DNA of 6,685 nt from JAJISK01 sp046759865. Lineage in GTDB: Archaea; Thermoplasmatota; Thermoplasmata; RBG-16-68-12; JAJISG01. A program made the position numbers and the translations under genes. The notes below the pieces were generated by a model. The model made no database searches. It was not told the origin of the DNA and saw only the letters and a list, made by a program, of their open reading frames with translations. Positions 5,771-6,685 of the stretch are shown here, piece by piece. Every line of letters starts with the position of its first letter. Position 1 is the first letter of the stretch. The stretch is taken from the NCBI GenBank assembly GCA_046759865.1, contig JBHIDB010000063.1:1-6685 (forward strand). Direction: 5' to 3'.

Positions 5771-5782
5771 GCTCGGCCGAGC
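5771..5782. repeat. Perfect 12-base palindrome between convergent genes
   Basis: GCTCGGCCGAGC reads the same on both strands and sits in the 51-base gap between the membrane protein and FtsZ-like stop codons. With no loop bases it is a poor hairpin, and no T-run follows on either strand, so a classical terminator is not supported. A protein-binding site or a chance GC-rich palindrome are both possible. Confidence 0.4.
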
Positions 5783-5790
5783 GGGGGAAC

Positions 5791-6561
5791 CTACCGGAAT
5801 TCCACCATGCCCCGGGGGTCTACGGGCAATGGCTTGCCCCCTCCCTTCGGGCCGTCCCAAGAGGCTTTGCGAACGGGGAGTTCTGCATTACCAGCCGGGA
5901 GACCCTCAAGGAAGTCAGCTAGCTCCTCTCGGACGCTGAAGGAGAAGGCCTCATGGACCCGATCGTAGAGGTCCAGGAGCACACGACCCATCATCTCATT
6001 TATCAACTCGGCGGCCTCGCTGCGGCTCTCAATCTCGGGAAGGGAGAAGGCGGCCTCGTTATCGAGAACCAGGAGGCCATCGCACGTGGCTCTCAGCGCT
6101 TCCAATCCTCGGTGGGCACGGTCAGCGATGCCTTCTTCCTGGAACGGCCAGGCGAGAAACGCCAGCACGGGAAGGCCGTTTTCCCTGGCCAGCCAGGCCA
6201 GCTGTGGCGCGACGCCCGTTCCGGTGCCACGACCGAGGCCCGCCAGCACGAGGACAACGTCGCCGTCCAGGAACGCGCGCATCTCATCGCGGTGGCGACG
6301 CGCGGCGGCGTGACCGACGTCCGGGTCCCCGCCCGTCCCTCTCGGAAGAGCCGTCCCGAGGTGGAGCTGTCGCGGGATCCGAGATAACGCCAAGGAATAG
6401 TTGTCCGTGTCGAAGGCCACCTTCCGAAACCCAGCCCCTCCATTGACGGACTGGAGCATGTTGAGGCCCGCTCCCCCAATGCCCACGAGGAGGAGGCGGG
6501 GTTCTTCCGGATGGCTGGGGAGCTGACGCAGGACCTCCTGGGCAGCTTCCCGATCGGACAT
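5791..6561 (-). CDS. Divergent short FtsZ/tubulin-superfamily GTPase-domain protein
   Basis: A 256-residue relative of FtsZ, the GTP-binding cytoskeletal protein of cell division. The nucleotide-binding loops appear in order: T1 VGIGGAGLNML (26-36), T2 AFDTDNYSL (49-57), T3 region RGTGGDPDVGHAA (74-86), the tubulin signature as AGLGRGTGTGVAP (107-119), WPFQEEG (138-144, FtsZ has KPFSFEG), and T6 LLVLDNEAAF with N168 where FtsZ has VIPN. After a helix like FtsZ H7 the T7 loop is not recognisable: the NxDxxD acidic pair needed for GTP hydrolysis is absent (EAFSFSVREELADFL instead). The whole C-terminal domain of FtsZ, which is normally 320 to 400 residues overall, is missing. The tail (PVRKASWDGPKGGGK onward) looks disordered and ends GMVEFR. 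The ATG at 6561 follows a GAGGT Shine-Dalgarno-like patch and no clear TATA box. Classical FtsZ is excluded; a nucleotide-binding partner or regulator is possible. Confidence 0.85.
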   Translation of the reverse strand: MSDREAAQEVLRQLPSHPEEPRLLLVGIGGAGLNMLQSVNGGAGFRKVAFDTDNYSLALSRIPRQLHLGTALPRGTGGDPDVGHAAARRHRDEMRAFLDGDVVLVLAGLGRGTGTGVAPQLAWLARENGLPVLAFLAWPFQEEGIADRAHRGLEALRATCDGLLVLDNEAAFSLPEIESRSEAAELINEMMGRVLLDLYDRVHEAFSFSVREELADFLEGLPAGNAELPVRKASWDGPKGGGKPLPVDPRGMVEFR

Positions 6562-6685
6562 TCGACCTCTTAGGGTCGGTGGGGACAGGGGAGGGTGCTG
6601 TCGTGCATCCCATCCCTTCTGACAGTGCCTATGGCACGGCCCTCTTCGCTTGCTGTCGACAGGACTCCCCTGTTCACCCACACGC
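6562..6685. other. Unassigned right edge with short inverted repeats
   Basis: No gene can be supported. Minus-strand reading frames continue to the edge, but the one in frame with the FtsZ-like gene shows no homology to FtsZ N-termini (arginine-, proline- and histidine-rich). Short inverted repeats are visible: GTGCC-TAT-GGCAC (6625-6637), the palindrome CTGTCGACAG (6653-6662), and ACAGG-ACTCC-CCTGT (6659-6673). They may belong to the leader of the FtsZ-like gene or to the end of an unseen gene. Confidence 0.3.
6565..6569 (-). promoter_or_regulatory. Shine-Dalgarno-like GAGGT before the FtsZ-like gene
   Basis: AAGAGGTCGA directly precedes the ATG at 6561 on the minus strand. The gap is short (about three to four bases), so the site is only plausible. 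Unlike the other genes here, no AT-rich box lies near 25 to 32 bases upstream, which suggests a longer leader or cotranscription with a gene beyond the window. The site supports this ATG over the longer open frame reaching 6681. Confidence 0.35.

Noticed and set aside
6562..6681. N-terminal extension of the FtsZ-like protein by 40 residues, including GPCHRHCQKGW.
   Set aside because: FtsZ-like domains normally begin a short way before the T1 loop, the extension has no resemblance to them, and ATG 6561 has a Shine-Dalgarno-like patch.
1..6685. CRISPR array, insertion sequence or phage attachment site.
   Set aside because: There are no regularly spaced repeats, transposase-like frames or long terminal inverted repeats; the window reads as ordinary chromosomal genes.

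Overview
The window is a GC-rich piece of archaeal chromosome. The archaeal origin rests on three things. The phenylalanyl-tRNA synthetase alpha chain is of the archaeal/eukaryotic type. An MptA-type GTP cyclohydrolase, the enzyme that opens archaeal pterin synthesis, is present. Most genes have an AT-rich, TATA-like box about 23 to 33 bases before the start codon and little room for a Shine-Dalgarno site, the pattern of leaderless archaeal transcripts. A GC-rich relative of the Thermoplasmata or another euryarchaeal lineage would fit, but the window alone does not fix the lineage.

Layout from left to right: the C-terminal half of pheS (+); a small TPR protein (+); a 45-residue cysteine-rich zinc-binding protein (-), convergent with the TPR gene; a HIT-family nucleotide hydrolase/transferase (+), divergent from the zinc protein and overlapping tail to tail with mptA (-); a MATE-family efflux transporter (-); a YjbQ/UPF0047-family protein (-); a 280-base divergent intergenic region; a three-helix membrane protein of unknown function (+); and a short, divergent FtsZ/tubulin-superfamily protein (-). 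The last 124 bases are unassigned.

The genes do not form one pathway. Strands alternate, nearly every gene has its own candidate promoter, and the window reads mostly as single-gene transcription units for housekeeping functions: translation, pterin cofactor synthesis, nucleotide metabolism and efflux. The item most worth a second look is the FtsZ-like protein. It keeps the GTP-binding loops of FtsZ but ends after about 256 residues, lacks a recognisable catalytic T7 loop, and has no FtsZ C-terminal domain. It is convergent with the unknown membrane protein. The 45-residue zinc protein is also notable because it is easily missed.
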